64,000 bases of DNA from JBBATK01 sp046297095 (GTDB taxonomy: Bacteria; Bacteroidota; Ignavibacteria; Kapaibacteriales; NICIL-2). Numbering within the stretch: position 1 is the stretch's first letter; every line of letters begins with the position of its first letter. Below the pieces are notes generated by a model. That model was not told the DNA's origin. It was given only the letters and a program-made list of their open reading frames with translations, and ran no database searches. Made by a program: the position numbers and the translations under genes. Where the stretch lies: contig JBKCNS010000031.1 in the NCBI GenBank assembly GCA_046297095.1, positions 1-64,000 on the forward strand, given 5' to 3'. Shown piece by piece: positions 50,765-60,818 of this stretch.

Positions 50765-53700
50765 TTAGCGAATTACCTTCAGTACACGTGTTTCGATCGG
50801 TGCATCACCGGCAACGAAACGATAGATGTACGAACCGTTAGCAACCATTGCACCGTCGTTGTTTGTACCGTCCCACTCAGCAGTGTAGCGGCCTGCCGTT
50901 ACATCACCGTCGATGAGTGTCTTCACAACATTACCCATCAGGTCAACGATGTCAACCTTAACGCGTGATGCAGAAGAAACGGTATAGTTCAACGTTGTGG
51001 TTCTTGTGCCTTCCACAAACGGGTTGGGGCCCAAGGACTCGATGTTCGCTGTGCTATTCGTACCATCGAAGGAGAACTTCAATGTTTGCGAGTAGGTAGC
51101 AGAGCCATCAAGATCCACTTGACGCAAGCGGTACTCATAGGTTGATCCCATGGTAACGTTCTTGTCGGTGTAGTTGTAGTTCAAATCTTGGGTAGAGTTA
51201 CCGTTTGCACCGGCCTTGGAACCGATGAAACCAAGATCAGCCCATGTTTGATCGCCATTTACACGACGCTCAACATTGAAGCCACTGTTGTTCTTCTCGG
51301 AAGCGGTTTCCCACCAGAGATCTACAGCATTCGAGCGCTTTTGGCCTTCAAACACTGTCAACTCAACAGGTGTAATCTTTACATAAGTTCTATCACCGAA
51401 TGAACGCTGACCCAAATAGGGACGAATCATCGGAATCCATGAACCACGGGTATATGTGGGGCCTACGCCTACCGTACCGCTGAAGTCCAAGTGATTGTAA
51501 CCTACGTTACCGATGGTAGCTGCAAACTGTTGCCACTGACCGCTACGATATGAGTTCTCAAATGCGAAGCGGTTGTCGTTCAACAAGGTACCGTTACGTG
51601 TGTAGCGACGGAAACGCTTATCGAGATACAGGTTGTAGTTCGACTGACCCGGAATAGGTGTGGTATTGTGGTTTCCAAGCTGCAAACCTGAGCGAGCTCC
51701 GGTTGCACCAAGCTCCATACCGATGGTGCTGAGCTGACCAACTGTTACCCAGTACTCACCCGGTCCAAGAACTACCGGTGTCTGATACAAGTATGTAGAT
51801 ACCGTATCGTACTTATCTGATTGCAGAATGTCGTCGAAACCACGACCCTTCGTAAGTGTTGTACCTGCGCGGGGCTGTGATGCCGGAACCTGATTAGCAT
51901 CGTCGTAAATATTGAAGCGAACGTTGTTCTGGTCCGAGTTCAATGATGCGAAATATGCTTGGAATCCGAAGATTGTATCCTGCGTTGTAAGGTTGAAGCG
52001 AACAGCGATTTGACCGGAACCGGAACCACCCACGTCACCGAATGCTGTGTTAGCATTCCAACCTGCGCTTACGTAACCGAGTGTACCAAGACCCTTACCT
52101 ACCAGCGACTGACCCATCAATTGCTGTGTAAACTGAGGAACTTGATTTTGCTCAGATGTAGGATAGTACGAGAATGCCGGAGCAAAGTTCATGGTAGTAA
52201 CGGAGTATGTTGAGTCATTCAACGGCTCCAAGTCGCCACCCGGATAATCAACCTTCGCTGTTACGAAGTAATTCTGTGTGTTGGTACCGGTGCGCTGTGA
52301 ACGGCGCGCGTTCCAGCTCGGGAACTGAATAAGAATGTCCTTGTTTCCAACCATGAACGGTATTGTTACGAAACGATAGTAAACATATGTTTCGTCGTAG
52401 TACTGCTTGTTGTTGAAATCGTTGGCAATCTTCCATGTGTCGTCCTCACCGATAATTCCCACGCGTACTTTGAACGCCTGAGCATCACGGCCGGTATTGT
52501 TTGCAAGACGCACGGTGATCGGAATGGCTGTAGCCTGGCTAGCAGGTGTTTCCACGAACGGCCACTGTGTGATTACCGACAATGCTTCAATGTCTGTTAC
52601 TTCCGATGGGAAGAGAATACGAACATTCTTTACAAAGAAGTTATCCTGGTCGTCAGAAGGACCGGGGTTCCAGCCGTGACGGTTAGCAGCTACGCGCAAA
52701 CGGAAGCGGAAGTTGCGAGCACCATCGTTCGGAGCATTGATAAAGGTATCGGGAATGGGCAGATAAACTTTCTTCCATTCAAAGTCCTTACCATCGTCAA
52801 AGAGGTCAGCGCGAAGACCTACTGCTTGGCTGATAGCTGTATCCTTTACTGCTTCATCATAACCACGACGGAATCCGCCACCACCAAAGATGGAGAATGC
52901 AGGATTGTCGGTGATTGCAGACTGACCGCAGCAACGTGGGTGCCAGTTCCAAGCAAATGCTGTTGCACCGGGTACGGAGCTTACAACAATGTTGTTCACC
53001 TGATCCAAGCTGGGGCGTGCATACTCAACCAAAAGTTGGTCTGTTCCGCCTGTTTGTGTACCACCGTTTGTTGTTGCTGTCGGGTTACCATTCAATGCCA
53101 CGCGAGGCTCAGGTCCGATAAGCGTGTTATCAGCCCATCCACGAGGATAATCCGATTGCTTTTCCGTTCTGTGATATGCCAATGAAAGCACTGCTCTCAA
53201 ACGACCGCGAAGGTCGATGGGGAACGAACGCAACTCATCACCACCGGGTGCTGTAGGAGGCTCACTTCCGTCAATGATACGGTTCAACTGTACAACAGGT
53301 GTAGCAAGCTTGAAGTTGTTGTTGTTTGCAGCAGCATACTCACCACGCGGAGGCGGCGGGTTGTTGGTTGCATTGTCACCGTCGTTTACTTCACCACCGA
53401 TGTTAACCCACTTCAATACCGAAGGCATAGGAGTACCATCGATAACGTGGTATTCACGAATGTCTTCGTTGAATGAGCTCAAGCGACGCATTACGAACAA
53501 CGTTACGTTGGTGGTATCGTCGAAGGGCCATGCGTCTTTAAAACCTTGATCGGTTGAGTCGATAGGTTCAGCGATAATTACAGCGCGGAAACGACCGATC
53601 TGGTCATCGATAAACTCGTTCGGTTCGAACGGAGGGAACTGAACTTGTACGTATGCATACGGAGGAACGCCGTTTGCACTGGGAGCAGGTGTCGTGGGCT

Positions 53701-55477
53701 GGAACACCGGCGGATTCGCCGTGTTGAATGTTCCAAGACGATAACCGCCGATGGTAAAGTTCGTGTTGTCGGAGAAGAAGGAGTTTACACGTACCAAACG
53801 GTTGTAAACTGTTTTCTTCGATGCAAGGTTGATAATGCGGAAACGTGTGCGGAACTTAATGTTCTGCTGCTGGTAGTTAACGCCGTTCGGACCTTGAATG
53901 TCGTTCGACAAGTTTTGGAAAATTGCAATAGGAGTAATACCGCCAAGACGTGAATCACCGGCGAGCAACTCGAAGTTGTTTACGTTAGCCGAGGGTACGG
54001 TAACGGTGTAATCCAGAGGAGCATTGGGGTCACGAGGACGAACGCGATACTCTGTGGTTACAGCGCGTACGGTGTTCTTCCATTGCTTGTAGCAAACTAC
54101 CAAGCTCACGCTGGGTGTTTGGTCATCCTGCTGCTGAGTACCGGAAGCAAAAACCTTGGGGTTAGAACCGGGGCTCTGGGTGTAATAAATCGTGTATTGC
54201 GTATAGCGGGTAGGAGTTGTATTTCCTGTGCCTGCGATAGAGTTATACGCGTAGTGACGAGCGGTTCCGCGAACAGCGTTTGTGGTGTTCATACGGAACA
54301 GGTTCGAAGCCGTAAAGGGGAAGTTGTTGATAAACGCAACACCCTGGAAGTCTGTGAAGTATACACAAACCGAAGAGTCGAGACGATTCAAAACAACTGC
54401 ACAGCTGGCTTCGATATAATTGGTTGAACCCGGGCGAATGTTCGCTACATAGTTCACTGTTCCCCATGTACCGCCATTACGGTACGCTGTCCATGTACCG
54501 CGAGGTGTGATACGCTGATACCAAATGATCAGTTTGTCACCGCTTACGGAGCGCTTGTAACGTACGCTGGAGAAATCGTCGGTAAGGTTGATCGATGAAT
54601 TAAACACCGACATCTGAGTATTACCCCAGAACGGCATAATCAACGGAGCACCGTTGGTGAAGTTCGCGATACCTGTGATACCGTTGCCACCGGGAGCGTT
54701 TGTGGGATTACGAATACCATCGCTGGCGTTAGCAATACCTTCTGTGATGGTTGCAGTATTTGCAGCCTTACCCATCGCTACGCAACGATAACCATAGTCA
54801 TCGGGAGTGGGATCTTGAGCACCGCTTGCACCTGCAGGGGCGCGTGTATCTTCAGCTTCCGGATCGTAGAACGAGAACACACCGGGCTGAACTTCGCGCT
54901 GAACGCGGGTTCCGTCATCACCGTAGAAGTAACGACGATTGCTCAAACCGATAAGACCATTCGTAGATACATAGAAGCTGTCGTAGCGAATACCGTTAAA
55001 GTAGAACGGGAAACCAATGGGAATAGGACCTGCAAACGCATTGTCTACAGAGTCTGTACCATATGCAAACTGCGCTGTAAAGGTAGCCGGGTTCTGGAAG
55101 AAGGGCTTTCCTTCAGAATTGTTATCCCAGTATGAGGGAGGGAACTGGTGACCACCCGAAACTACCTTGCGCCATGTCTCAGGCTGATAGTTCAGGTCCA
55201 CTTCGTTGTTCGGATTGAGGAAGCCGTAGGGTTTCCAGTAGGTATCCGCGTTATCGTCGCTATCGACGATATAGTATCCGGTCGAAACGGCCGGATCCAT
55301 GGTTGTCTTCGTGGGATTGGCCGGTTCCGCGTTGAAGTTCCGAGGATAGGAACCAGGTGTTCCCTGCTTGTACAGGTTACTTCTGCGGAGAGGGTCATTC
55401 CCCTTGCCACTGCCGCCGGCGATAGCACTTCCGGCTACGCAAAGCATCAGGGTAAGTAGTAGCAGTTTGAATCTCAT
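50765..55477 (-). CDS. Very large secreted protein with T9SS-type C-terminal domain
   Basis: About 1570 residues. A signal peptide (FKLLLLTLMLCVAGSAIA) is preceded by GGGGGA. The body is beta-rich, Asn/Gly/Thr-rich and low in Cys, with no enzyme motif seen; several segments (PNNEVDLNYQPETW, YFYGDDGTRVQREVQ, TPTPDDYGYRC) are unfamiliar. The last ~90 residues (from SLGPNPFVEGTRTTTLNYTV to the KVIR end) include NNDGAMVANGSYIYRFVAGD, the FlgD-like T9SS domain. A fibronectin-like segment (ELTVFEGQKRSNAVDLWWET, with NNSGFNVERR) precedes it. Probably an abundant surface-layer or adhesion protein, by the strong terminator and strong ribosome site. Longer starts are unlikely. Confidence 0.8.
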   Translation of the reverse strand: MRFKLLLLTLMLCVAGSAIAGGSGKGNDPLRRSNLYKQGTPGSYPRNFNAEPANPTKTTMDPAVSTGYYIVDSDDNADTYWKPYGFLNPNNEVDLNYQPETWRKVVSGGHQFPPSYWDNNSEGKPFFQNPATFTAQFAYGTDSVDNAFAGPIPIGFPFYFNGIRYDSFYVSTNGLIGLSNRRYFYGDDGTRVQREVQPGVFSFYDPEAEDTRAPAGASGAQDPTPDDYGYRCVAMGKAANTATITEGIANASDGIRNPTNAPGGNGITGIANFTNGAPLIMPFWGNTQMSVFNSSINLTDDFSSVRYKRSVSGDKLIIWYQRITPRGTWTAYRNGGTWGTVNYVANIRPGSTNYIEASCAVVLNRLDSSVCVYFTDFQGVAFINNFPFTASNLFRMNTTNAVRGTARHYAYNSIAGTGNTTPTRYTQYTIYYTQSPGSNPKVFASGTQQQDDQTPSVSLVVCYKQWKNTVRAVTTEYRVRPRDPNAPLDYTVTVPSANVNNFELLAGDSRLGGITPIAIFQNLSNDIQGPNGVNYQQQNIKFRTRFRIINLASKKTVYNRLVRVNSFFSDNTNFTIGGYRLGTFNTANPPVFQPTTPAPSANGVPPYAYVQVQFPPFEPNEFIDDQIGRFRAVIIAEPIDSTDQGFKDAWPFDDTTNVTLFVMRRLSSFNEDIREYHVIDGTPMPSVLKWVNIGGEVNDGDNATNNPPPPRGEYAAANNNNFKLATPVVQLNRIIDGSEPPTAPGGDELRSFPIDLRGRLRAVLSLAYHRTEKQSDYPRGWADNTLIGPEPRVALNGNPTATTNGGTQTGGTDQLLVEYARPSLDQVNNIVVSSVPGATAFAWNWHPRCCGQSAITDNPAFSIFGGGGFRRGYDEAVKDTAISQAVGLRADLFDDGKDFEWKKVYLPIPDTFINAPNDGARNFRFRLRVAANRHGWNPGPSDDQDNFFVKNVRILFPSEVTDIEALSVITQWPFVETPASQATAIPITVRLANNTGRDAQAFKVRVGIIGEDDTWKIANDFNNKQYYDETYVYYRFVTIPFMVGNKDILIQFPSWNARRSQRTGTNTQNYFVTAKVDYPGGDLEPLNDSTYSVTTMNFAPAFSYYPTSEQNQVPQFTQQLMGQSLVGKGLGTLGYVSAGWNANTAFGDVGGSGSGQIAVRFNLTTQDTIFGFQAYFASLNSDQNNVRFNIYDDANQVPASQPRAGTTLTKGRGFDDILQSDKYDTVSTYLYQTPVVLGPGEYWVTVGQLSTIGMELGATGARSGLQLGNHNTTPIPGQSNYNLYLDKRFRRYTRNGTLLNDNRFAFENSYRSGQWQQFAATIGNVGYNHLDFSGTVGVGPTYTRGSWIPMIRPYLGQRSFGDRTYVKITPVELTVFEGQKRSNAVDLWWETASEKNNSGFNVERRVNGDQTWADLGFIGSKAGANGNSTQDLNYNYTDKNVTMGSTYEYRLRQVDLDGSATYSQTLKFSFDGTNSTANIESLGPNPFVEGTRTTTLNYTVSSASRVKVDIVDLMGNVVKTLIDGDVTAGRYTAEWDGTNNDGAMVANGSYIYRFVAGDAPIETRVLKVIR

Positions 55478-55759
55478 GAGATCCCCCAAATGGTTAATAG
55501 TGATACAAAAATCTTTATGGATATGTTTTTTGCTTTCAATCGAAGTCCCGACTTCACCCTCTGTCATGCCTAAGCCTAGCACTGATGCCCCTTGTAGGAC
55601 GATTTTTGCGACACTTCACATTCGCTCCTACACGTTTGCATGCAGGGCGACTCCCCCGGAAGAATCATAAAATCCCCATGAATCGAGCGCAGCTTGATTC
55701 ACTAACCGGTGTAAGTTGATAAAGAATCTTGAAATAATCAAAGATTTTCTTTTTCCACG
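55478..55759. other. Intergenic region between purN and the large secreted protein
   Basis: No gene. A TGAATC/GATTCA inverted repeat (55679-55684, 55696-55701), extended by AGC/GCT pairs and followed on the minus strand by ATTTTATG, may be a weak terminator for purN. A promoter-like TAAAGATTTTTG lies about 30 nt before the secreted-protein start, with TTGAAAG 22 nt upstream of it. Confidence 0.4.
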
Positions 55760-56368
55760 TCAAATCGGCGAAATCTGACGAATTCTGCCGCATTCCGCGG
55801 CAAGTACTTCCGGGTACACTCTGTGTTCAACTCGTTTGGTTTTTTCGGCCAAACTATTTACCGTCTCGTCCTCGTCTATACCGATTCGCTCACTGTAAAT
55901 AATCGCTCCTTCGTCGTATTCAGCGCTTACTGCATGTATTGTTACGCCCGTAACCGCTTCCTTGCCTTCCAGTACCGCTTGAAAAACATTCTTTCCGTAC
56001 ATACCCTTGCCTCCATACTTGGGCAACAACGACGGATGAATGTTGATGATTTTTTCTTTAAAAACCTGCAATAATTCTGATGGGATCTTTCGAAGAAACC
56101 CTGCCAAACAAATAAACTCTGCCCCGCAAGCCCCCAGGTGCATCAACACGTCCTTGGCAATGTCTGTTTCATCTCGCTTGTCGAACGAGATAAAAAATGA
56201 AGGAACACTATACTCCTCAGACACGCGCAATACTCCCGCATTCGGTTTGTTCGTGATTACACAAACAACTTTATATGGGCAGTCCTTTGTTGTACGTTCA
56301 TATTGGATCAGAGCTGCCGCATTCGTTCCCTCGCCGGACGCCAATACGGCTACGCGCACCTTATTCAT
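55760..56368 (-). CDS. purN: Phosphoribosylglycinamide formyltransferase
   Basis: Adds formyl from formyl-THF to GAR in purine synthesis. The 202-residue protein has VAVLASGEGTNAAALIQY, ICLAGFLRKIPSELL, the catalytic Asn-His in NIHPSLLPKYGGKGMYG, and the conserved Asp in EYDEGAIIYS. The C-terminus (HRVYPEVLAAECG) fits. Its start overlaps the stop of the upstream Rossmann gene by 4 nt (ATGA). Confidence 0.96.
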   Translation of the reverse strand: MNKVRVAVLASGEGTNAAALIQYERTTKDCPYKVVCVITNKPNAGVLRVSEEYSVPSFFISFDKRDETDIAKDVLMHLGACGAEFICLAGFLRKIPSELLQVFKEKIINIHPSLLPKYGGKGMYGKNVFQAVLEGKEAVTGVTIHAVSAEYDEGAIIYSERIGIDEDETVNSLAEKTKRVEHRVYPEVLAAECGRIRQISPI

Positions 56369-58056
56369 CGCTTGATGCGGCCTCCGCGCTCCTCGTTGTG
56401 AAGAATGAATGCCGCCAGCTTACCTTCGTCGATGTTGCTCAAGCCGCCCCAGTATGAAGAGTCGAAATCGTTGGTAGATCCGGTGGATTGTGCGGACTCA
56501 TGTGCAAGTGAGGCACGTATGGCCGCAAAACGATTCTGCCAAGTTCGAACATTCTGCGGGCGCAGATCCACCCAACCGTCGTGGCACCACTTCTCCACCG
56601 ACTCTTCCGTTACAGCCAGTGACGTTCGCCCCTTCTGCAGCGGAATAAGTACCTCGGCTCCCCGCAAATATCGATCTCCACTGCTTAGCAAGATTGGCAA
56701 GCCCACCGACAGTATGGTCTGACGAAGGTGATGATTAGCCAGAATTTCCTGTTCAAGATTAACGGACAATTCTTGCGCATCCGCTTGCTCCACTGAGGTC
56801 GGTGTCAATCCCACGCACTTAAGTAAATGCGCCTCGTAAAGAAGCTTGGTTAAGCGCGGAGGACCAAGAAGCTCGAAGCCGATGCTGGCCACGCCATGTT
56901 TCTGCTCCAGCTCGCGAAGCTGCTCGAGCGCTCGCTCGCGCAAAGCTCCGCCACGATATGTGGGCCCCATCACGGTGGCGTCGAGGCCTTGCACAATGTC
57001 CTTGCCCGTGTTACCACCGCGGAGTTCCATCAGCACTACTTGGGCGATTTCTTCCGGCGTTACTAACTCCATTTGGCCAATAGAACTCACCGTCTCGAAC
57101 TCTGCTCTGGAAAAAATTCCGTTCTCGCCGGTGTCGATATACACAGACTCCAGCGGCTTGCCTACAGCATCCACACCGCTTTGATCCGCAAACACAAACT
57201 GATCCTGCAGCGGGCGACTACTCTGCCCCGGCATGTCCACCAACTGTATAGCTTTGCCTTTTCTGCGAATCTCTCCGTACCCAATGGACTTCCACGCAAT
57301 AGCCGCACTGGGCTTTACCTCCTTTACAACGGGACCATCCGGTGTGCGGGCCATAAGGAACAGCAACATGGATTGAGCACCCGCCAGGGCCGTCTTCGAA
57401 AGCAATACTCTGGATGGCTTGTCTTCGGAATGAGTGTAGGGTATGTTTAATCCCATACCGCCTGTTCCGCTTGTACCTACCTTCAGGTACACACTCACGC
57501 CTCCTGCTCGTAGGGAGTGGTGCATCACCTGTATATGGCGCACAAGTTGCGGCACGTATAATCCGGCTAAAAGACTCTCAACCTGCTCCGCTTTCAACGA
57601 ACCACTTTCCAACTCTTCAGCCATTTGGCGCGAGGCTGAGTAAATATCCTGATAGGCAATAGCGGTAGCAGTGTTGATGCAGTCGATCACCGCGTCCGGT
57701 TTGTGTTCCACCAGCAACGCATGCAGGGCTTGATTAGCAAGCATCTCGGGGCTAAGCTCGTCCACTACATCATGCACTAACTGCATGCGAGAAGTTGCGT
57801 TCGCGAGCAGTTCTCCGCGAGCGGCGTCTTTCCATTCCGTTCGAGTAAAAATGTTTCCCCACCAAGCCACGAAGGTATACGCGGGAAGCTCGGAATACCG
57901 AGCGCGAAACATTGCTACCGCTTCTTCGGCTTCTTCTTTTCGTAACGAGGTTACAATTACTTGAGACGGCTCGTGCTTCATCAACTCGTGCACAATTGCG
58001 GAGCCTACTAATCCCCAGCCGCCAAGTACCAACACCTTTGAACCTTTGATTGTCAT
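56365..58056 (-). CDS. Long NAD(P)-binding Rossmann-fold protein, SDR/epimerase-like; function unknown
   Basis: A 563-residue protein with the dinucleotide loop KVLVLGGWGLVGSAIVHELM at its N-terminus and an extended-SDR-like core: VIDCINTATAIAYQDIY, a SGTGGMGLNIPYTHSEDKPSR segment near residue 215, then SKTALAGAQSMLLFL. The second half (~300-560) is unfamiliar, with RDLRPQ-like ends and no cofactor motif I can name. Such long SDRs occur in related phyla, but no substrate is known to me. Overlap with purN implies coupled translation, but this could be a chance neighbour. Confidence 0.7.
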   Translation of the reverse strand: MTIKGSKVLVLGGWGLVGSAIVHELMKHEPSQVIVTSLRKEEAEEAVAMFRARYSELPAYTFVAWWGNIFTRTEWKDAARGELLANATSRMQLVHDVVDELSPEMLANQALHALLVEHKPDAVIDCINTATAIAYQDIYSASRQMAEELESGSLKAEQVESLLAGLYVPQLVRHIQVMHHSLRAGGVSVYLKVGTSGTGGMGLNIPYTHSEDKPSRVLLSKTALAGAQSMLLFLMARTPDGPVVKEVKPSAAIAWKSIGYGEIRRKGKAIQLVDMPGQSSRPLQDQFVFADQSGVDAVGKPLESVYIDTGENGIFSRAEFETVSSIGQMELVTPEEIAQVVLMELRGGNTGKDIVQGLDATVMGPTYRGGALRERALEQLRELEQKHGVASIGFELLGPPRLTKLLYEAHLLKCVGLTPTSVEQADAQELSVNLEQEILANHHLRQTILSVGLPILLSSGDRYLRGAEVLIPLQKGRTSLAVTEESVEKWCHDGWVDLRPQNVRTWQNRFAAIRASLAHESAQSTGSTNDFDSSYWGGLSNIDEGKLAAFILHNEERGGRIKR

Positions 58057-58149
58057 GGTTATTCTTTCGAATTGTTGTCAGTTATTCTCAAACCGGGCGC
58101 AGAATACAACCGCCTGTGCCGTTTGCGATCGTGTTGATCCGCACTCGTC

Positions 58150-59709
58150 TTACTTACGGAAATACACCACTACATAGGGCTCGGAACCCTCTTGATACAC
58201 TTCTCGTTCCCGCTCTTCTTCCGCTGTACCGGAGCCATCGAGCACGGAACTAAACGGAATGCCGCGCAGATTCAGAGTTGTGCGCATCGATTTTATAAAA
58301 TCAACTTTTGCTGAGTGCAAGGCAGATGCAGAATCCCCGTCGGCATCGGGAGTTCGAACAATTACCGACACACGCAACTCGGGATGAGCGAGCATGAGCT
58401 CGGCAAGTCGCCGCAATTCCAAGTGCGCGAGCGTATTTACCACCCCGCCTGATTCCGTGAGAGAGATTGGCAGTGCAAGTCGGGTGCCGTCCACGCATGG
58501 ATAGGCATTGAGATTCACTGTTCGCACTGTTCCCTGTTCTGTATTGTCTATGCGCATAACTCGTGTTGGCAACACGCTCTCGGTTTCCCACGATGTTACA
58601 GCATACACGTGGCCCGGCGCAAGAACGGCGGTATATGTTCGAGTAAGATCGTCCACACGCACATCAATGTCCGAACGATTGTCGTCCAGCGAGTGAACAC
58701 TGATCCACGAAATAGCGCGGCCGGCGGAATCCTGACCGGACAGCTCCCCCCGAAGTAAGGTCATTGCAGGATCGCGAAGCAATGATGTGCCGATATAAAT
58801 GTCGCACTGCACGCCAACTGCATCACGATCGCTTGCCACTGCTATCACGTTTCCGGACACGGAAACACTAAACCCAAACTCGTTGGCTTTGGTGTTCACC
58901 GGACCTGATAGCAGCCGCACCGAGCGTAAGCTGTCGGCATCGATCATACCGGCATACACATCGTATCCGCCAATGCCACCCGTTCTGTTGCTCACGAAAT
59001 ACAAGGTTCGCATGTCCGGTGAAATGCATGGAGCCATATCGTCGGCAATAGTATTCAGGCCGCGCACTGCTTCGGCTTTAGACCAAGAAGAACCAACTCG
59101 CGTGCAACGGTAGATATCCGTACCTCCAAGCCCATCATCGCGGTCGCTGGCAAAGTACAAGGTAGAGCCATCGGTCGACAAGGACGGATGCGAGTCCCAT
59201 CCCGAGGAATTCACTGTTACTCCCAGATTGCGAATGTCTTTCCATGCGCCGTTTACTTTTCGAGCCGAGTACAAATCCGTGCGACCATACCCGGACATAT
59301 CAGTGAGCATAGCAGCAAACACCATGTAATGCCCGTCGCTACTGATGGCCGGCATTCCCACGTTTCGCACGCGTCCCGCCGGAAACACATTCACTTCCGT
59401 TGCAGGTCCGCATTCGCCGCCGTTGAAGTCGCATATCATAATTCTCTGGCGACCGGCAGTTTCTGTTGTGAAATACATCGTTCGGCCATCGGCACTGAAG
59501 GCCACTCCGAACTCGTCATCTTTTGTATTCAGCTTTAGTGGTCGTAGCTCACTGAATTCGCCGGACTTCAGCACCGAAGCGGCGGCGAAGACGAACGATC
59601 CTGCCATAGCGCATATCACGAGCGGAAGAAGTTTACGTATTGGTAGAATCCTCAACCTTGATACCCATTCTAAACGATTGGGTCTATGTGACACAACACC
59701 ACGGCTCAT
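58150..59709 (-). CDS. PD40/WD40-like beta-propeller protein with OmpA-like end, exported
   Basis: About 519 residues. A signal sequence (LLPLVICAMAGSFVFAAAS) is present after a basic stretch. Residues ~55-300 hold four to six PD40 repeats (FSADGRTMYFTTE, PSLSTDGSTLYFASDRDDG, PCISPDMRTLYFVSNRTGG, and similar), as in TolB and PorE. The C-terminal ~90 residues (ELRRLAELMLAHPELRVSVIV, VDFIKSMRTTLNLRGIPFSSV) resemble an OmpA peptidoglycan-binding domain, though weakly. Its ATG overlaps the barrel gene by 4 nt, so the two probably form an envelope complex. Confidence 0.75.
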   Translation of the reverse strand: MSRGVVSHRPNRLEWVSRLRILPIRKLLPLVICAMAGSFVFAAASVLKSGEFSELRPLKLNTKDDEFGVAFSADGRTMYFTTETAGRQRIMICDFNGGECGPATEVNVFPAGRVRNVGMPAISSDGHYMVFAAMLTDMSGYGRTDLYSARKVNGAWKDIRNLGVTVNSSGWDSHPSLSTDGSTLYFASDRDDGLGGTDIYRCTRVGSSWSKAEAVRGLNTIADDMAPCISPDMRTLYFVSNRTGGIGGYDVYAGMIDADSLRSVRLLSGPVNTKANEFGFSVSVSGNVIAVASDRDAVGVQCDIYIGTSLLRDPAMTLLRGELSGQDSAGRAISWISVHSLDDNRSDIDVRVDDLTRTYTAVLAPGHVYAVTSWETESVLPTRVMRIDNTEQGTVRTVNLNAYPCVDGTRLALPISLTESGGVVNTLAHLELRRLAELMLAHPELRVSVIVRTPDADGDSASALHSAKVDFIKSMRTTLNLRGIPFSSVLDGSGTAEEEREREVYQEGSEPYVVVYFRK

Positions 59710-60752
59710 AGTTGCTCCGCAAGTTTGAACCACACACCTATGGTGAACTGCACACTGTGTATGCGGGCATCCGAATACGTAATCTCCGTTAAGCGTTGCG
59801 AGAGCGATCGCGAGAAATCGGTAACCATGAATGGCGCGTTAAGAGAAGACATTGCGTATTGATAGCGAAGGCTTGCCACTACGGCCAATCGTTTGTCGAC
59901 AGGGTAAATGTATCCGGCACCAAACTCGAGCGTGGTACGCCAGGTGTCATACACAACAAACTCTGTGGACTTGGCCGGGTATTGCTGTTCTATGGGTTGC
60001 AGCATATCGGTATTCGCGGAAACCGTGCGCGATATAGATCTATACAGTCCGGGACGCAAGTTGTAATCCACGTTCAAACCAATTAGTGGGTCGGCATCGG
60101 TAATGATTATCTCATCTGTGCGCTTCAAATCGCTCACCATGGCGTGCACGCCAAAACCCACCGACACAAACATGCGGTGGTTGATAGCGTAGCGTAGCGA
60201 GGGAGTAAACGACAAGAACGTCACAGAGCTTTTAGTATCTGCGCGGTAGCTCATATCCCGCGGTACTTCCATGGAACTATCGCGAAAATCAATCACTCCC
60301 TCCAGCGAATTACTGTACGACTTTTGATCAATTCCTATACGCAGCTGCGCTGCCATGTCGGGCCTGAACTGATACTCCGCGCCAATTCCGAACACCGAGC
60401 CTATACCCGAACCGGACGACAGCACATTGTTCGGAGTCTGTCCGGCATCGAAGGTGCGTTGCAAACTTTGCGAAAAGAAATTCGCGTTCACGCCAAGTTC
60501 GCTCGTCAGGGCTACAGGCAGTCGCTCCGGAAAAAACTCCCAGGTAGCTTTGGCGCGATCTTCTTTGGTAACCGGGCGTCCCTTTGGCCGCAGTACATCT
60601 TCGCTTTGAGCAAACAACGAAGTTCCGGCAAAGAACATCAAGAGTACGAGCACGCAGAACCGCAGAGCGCGCAGCCCCGTGCCGCATTGGCGCGGCAGGA
60701 GGAACCTGCGAATTGCGTTCGGTTCTTCTCTATGTGACGGCTGTGTTCTCAT
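59706..60752 (-). CDS. Outer-membrane beta-barrel protein, PorT/OMP_b-brl type
   Basis: A 348-residue protein with signal sequence ending TSLFAQ and alternating beta strands: SELGVNANFFSQSLQ, FGIGAEYQFRPDMAAQLRIGI, LSFTPSLRYAINHRMFVSVGF, FGAGYIYPVDKRLAVVASLRY and a C-terminal FTIGVWFKL ending. This fits an 8- to 10-strand barrel. It is translationally coupled to the PD40/OmpA-like gene, similar in style to the PorP/PorE pairs of gliding-motility and T9SS systems, but it is not obviously one of those proteins. Confidence 0.75.
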   Translation of the reverse strand: MRTQPSHREEPNAIRRFLLPRQCGTGLRALRFCVLVLLMFFAGTSLFAQSEDVLRPKGRPVTKEDRAKATWEFFPERLPVALTSELGVNANFFSQSLQRTFDAGQTPNNVLSSGSGIGSVFGIGAEYQFRPDMAAQLRIGIDQKSYSNSLEGVIDFRDSSMEVPRDMSYRADTKSSVTFLSFTPSLRYAINHRMFVSVGFGVHAMVSDLKRTDEIIITDADPLIGLNVDYNLRPGLYRSISRTVSANTDMLQPIEQQYPAKSTEFVVYDTWRTTLEFGAGYIYPVDKRLAVVASLRYQYAMSSLNAPFMVTDFSRSLSQRLTEITYSDARIHSVQFTIGVWFKLAEQL

Positions 60753-60772
60753 GGGGTGGTATTTTCAGAGCG

Positions 60773-60780
60773 CGAAACTA
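60773..60780 (-). promoter_or_regulatory. -7 promoter element of the barrel/PD40 operon
   Basis: Reads TAGTTTCG on the minus strand, 20 nt before the barrel start; close to TAGTTTTG at other genes here. Confidence 0.4.
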
Positions 60781-60818
60781 CGGAGAACAATCGTCGCACA
60801 CCATTCCCACGAACTCTC

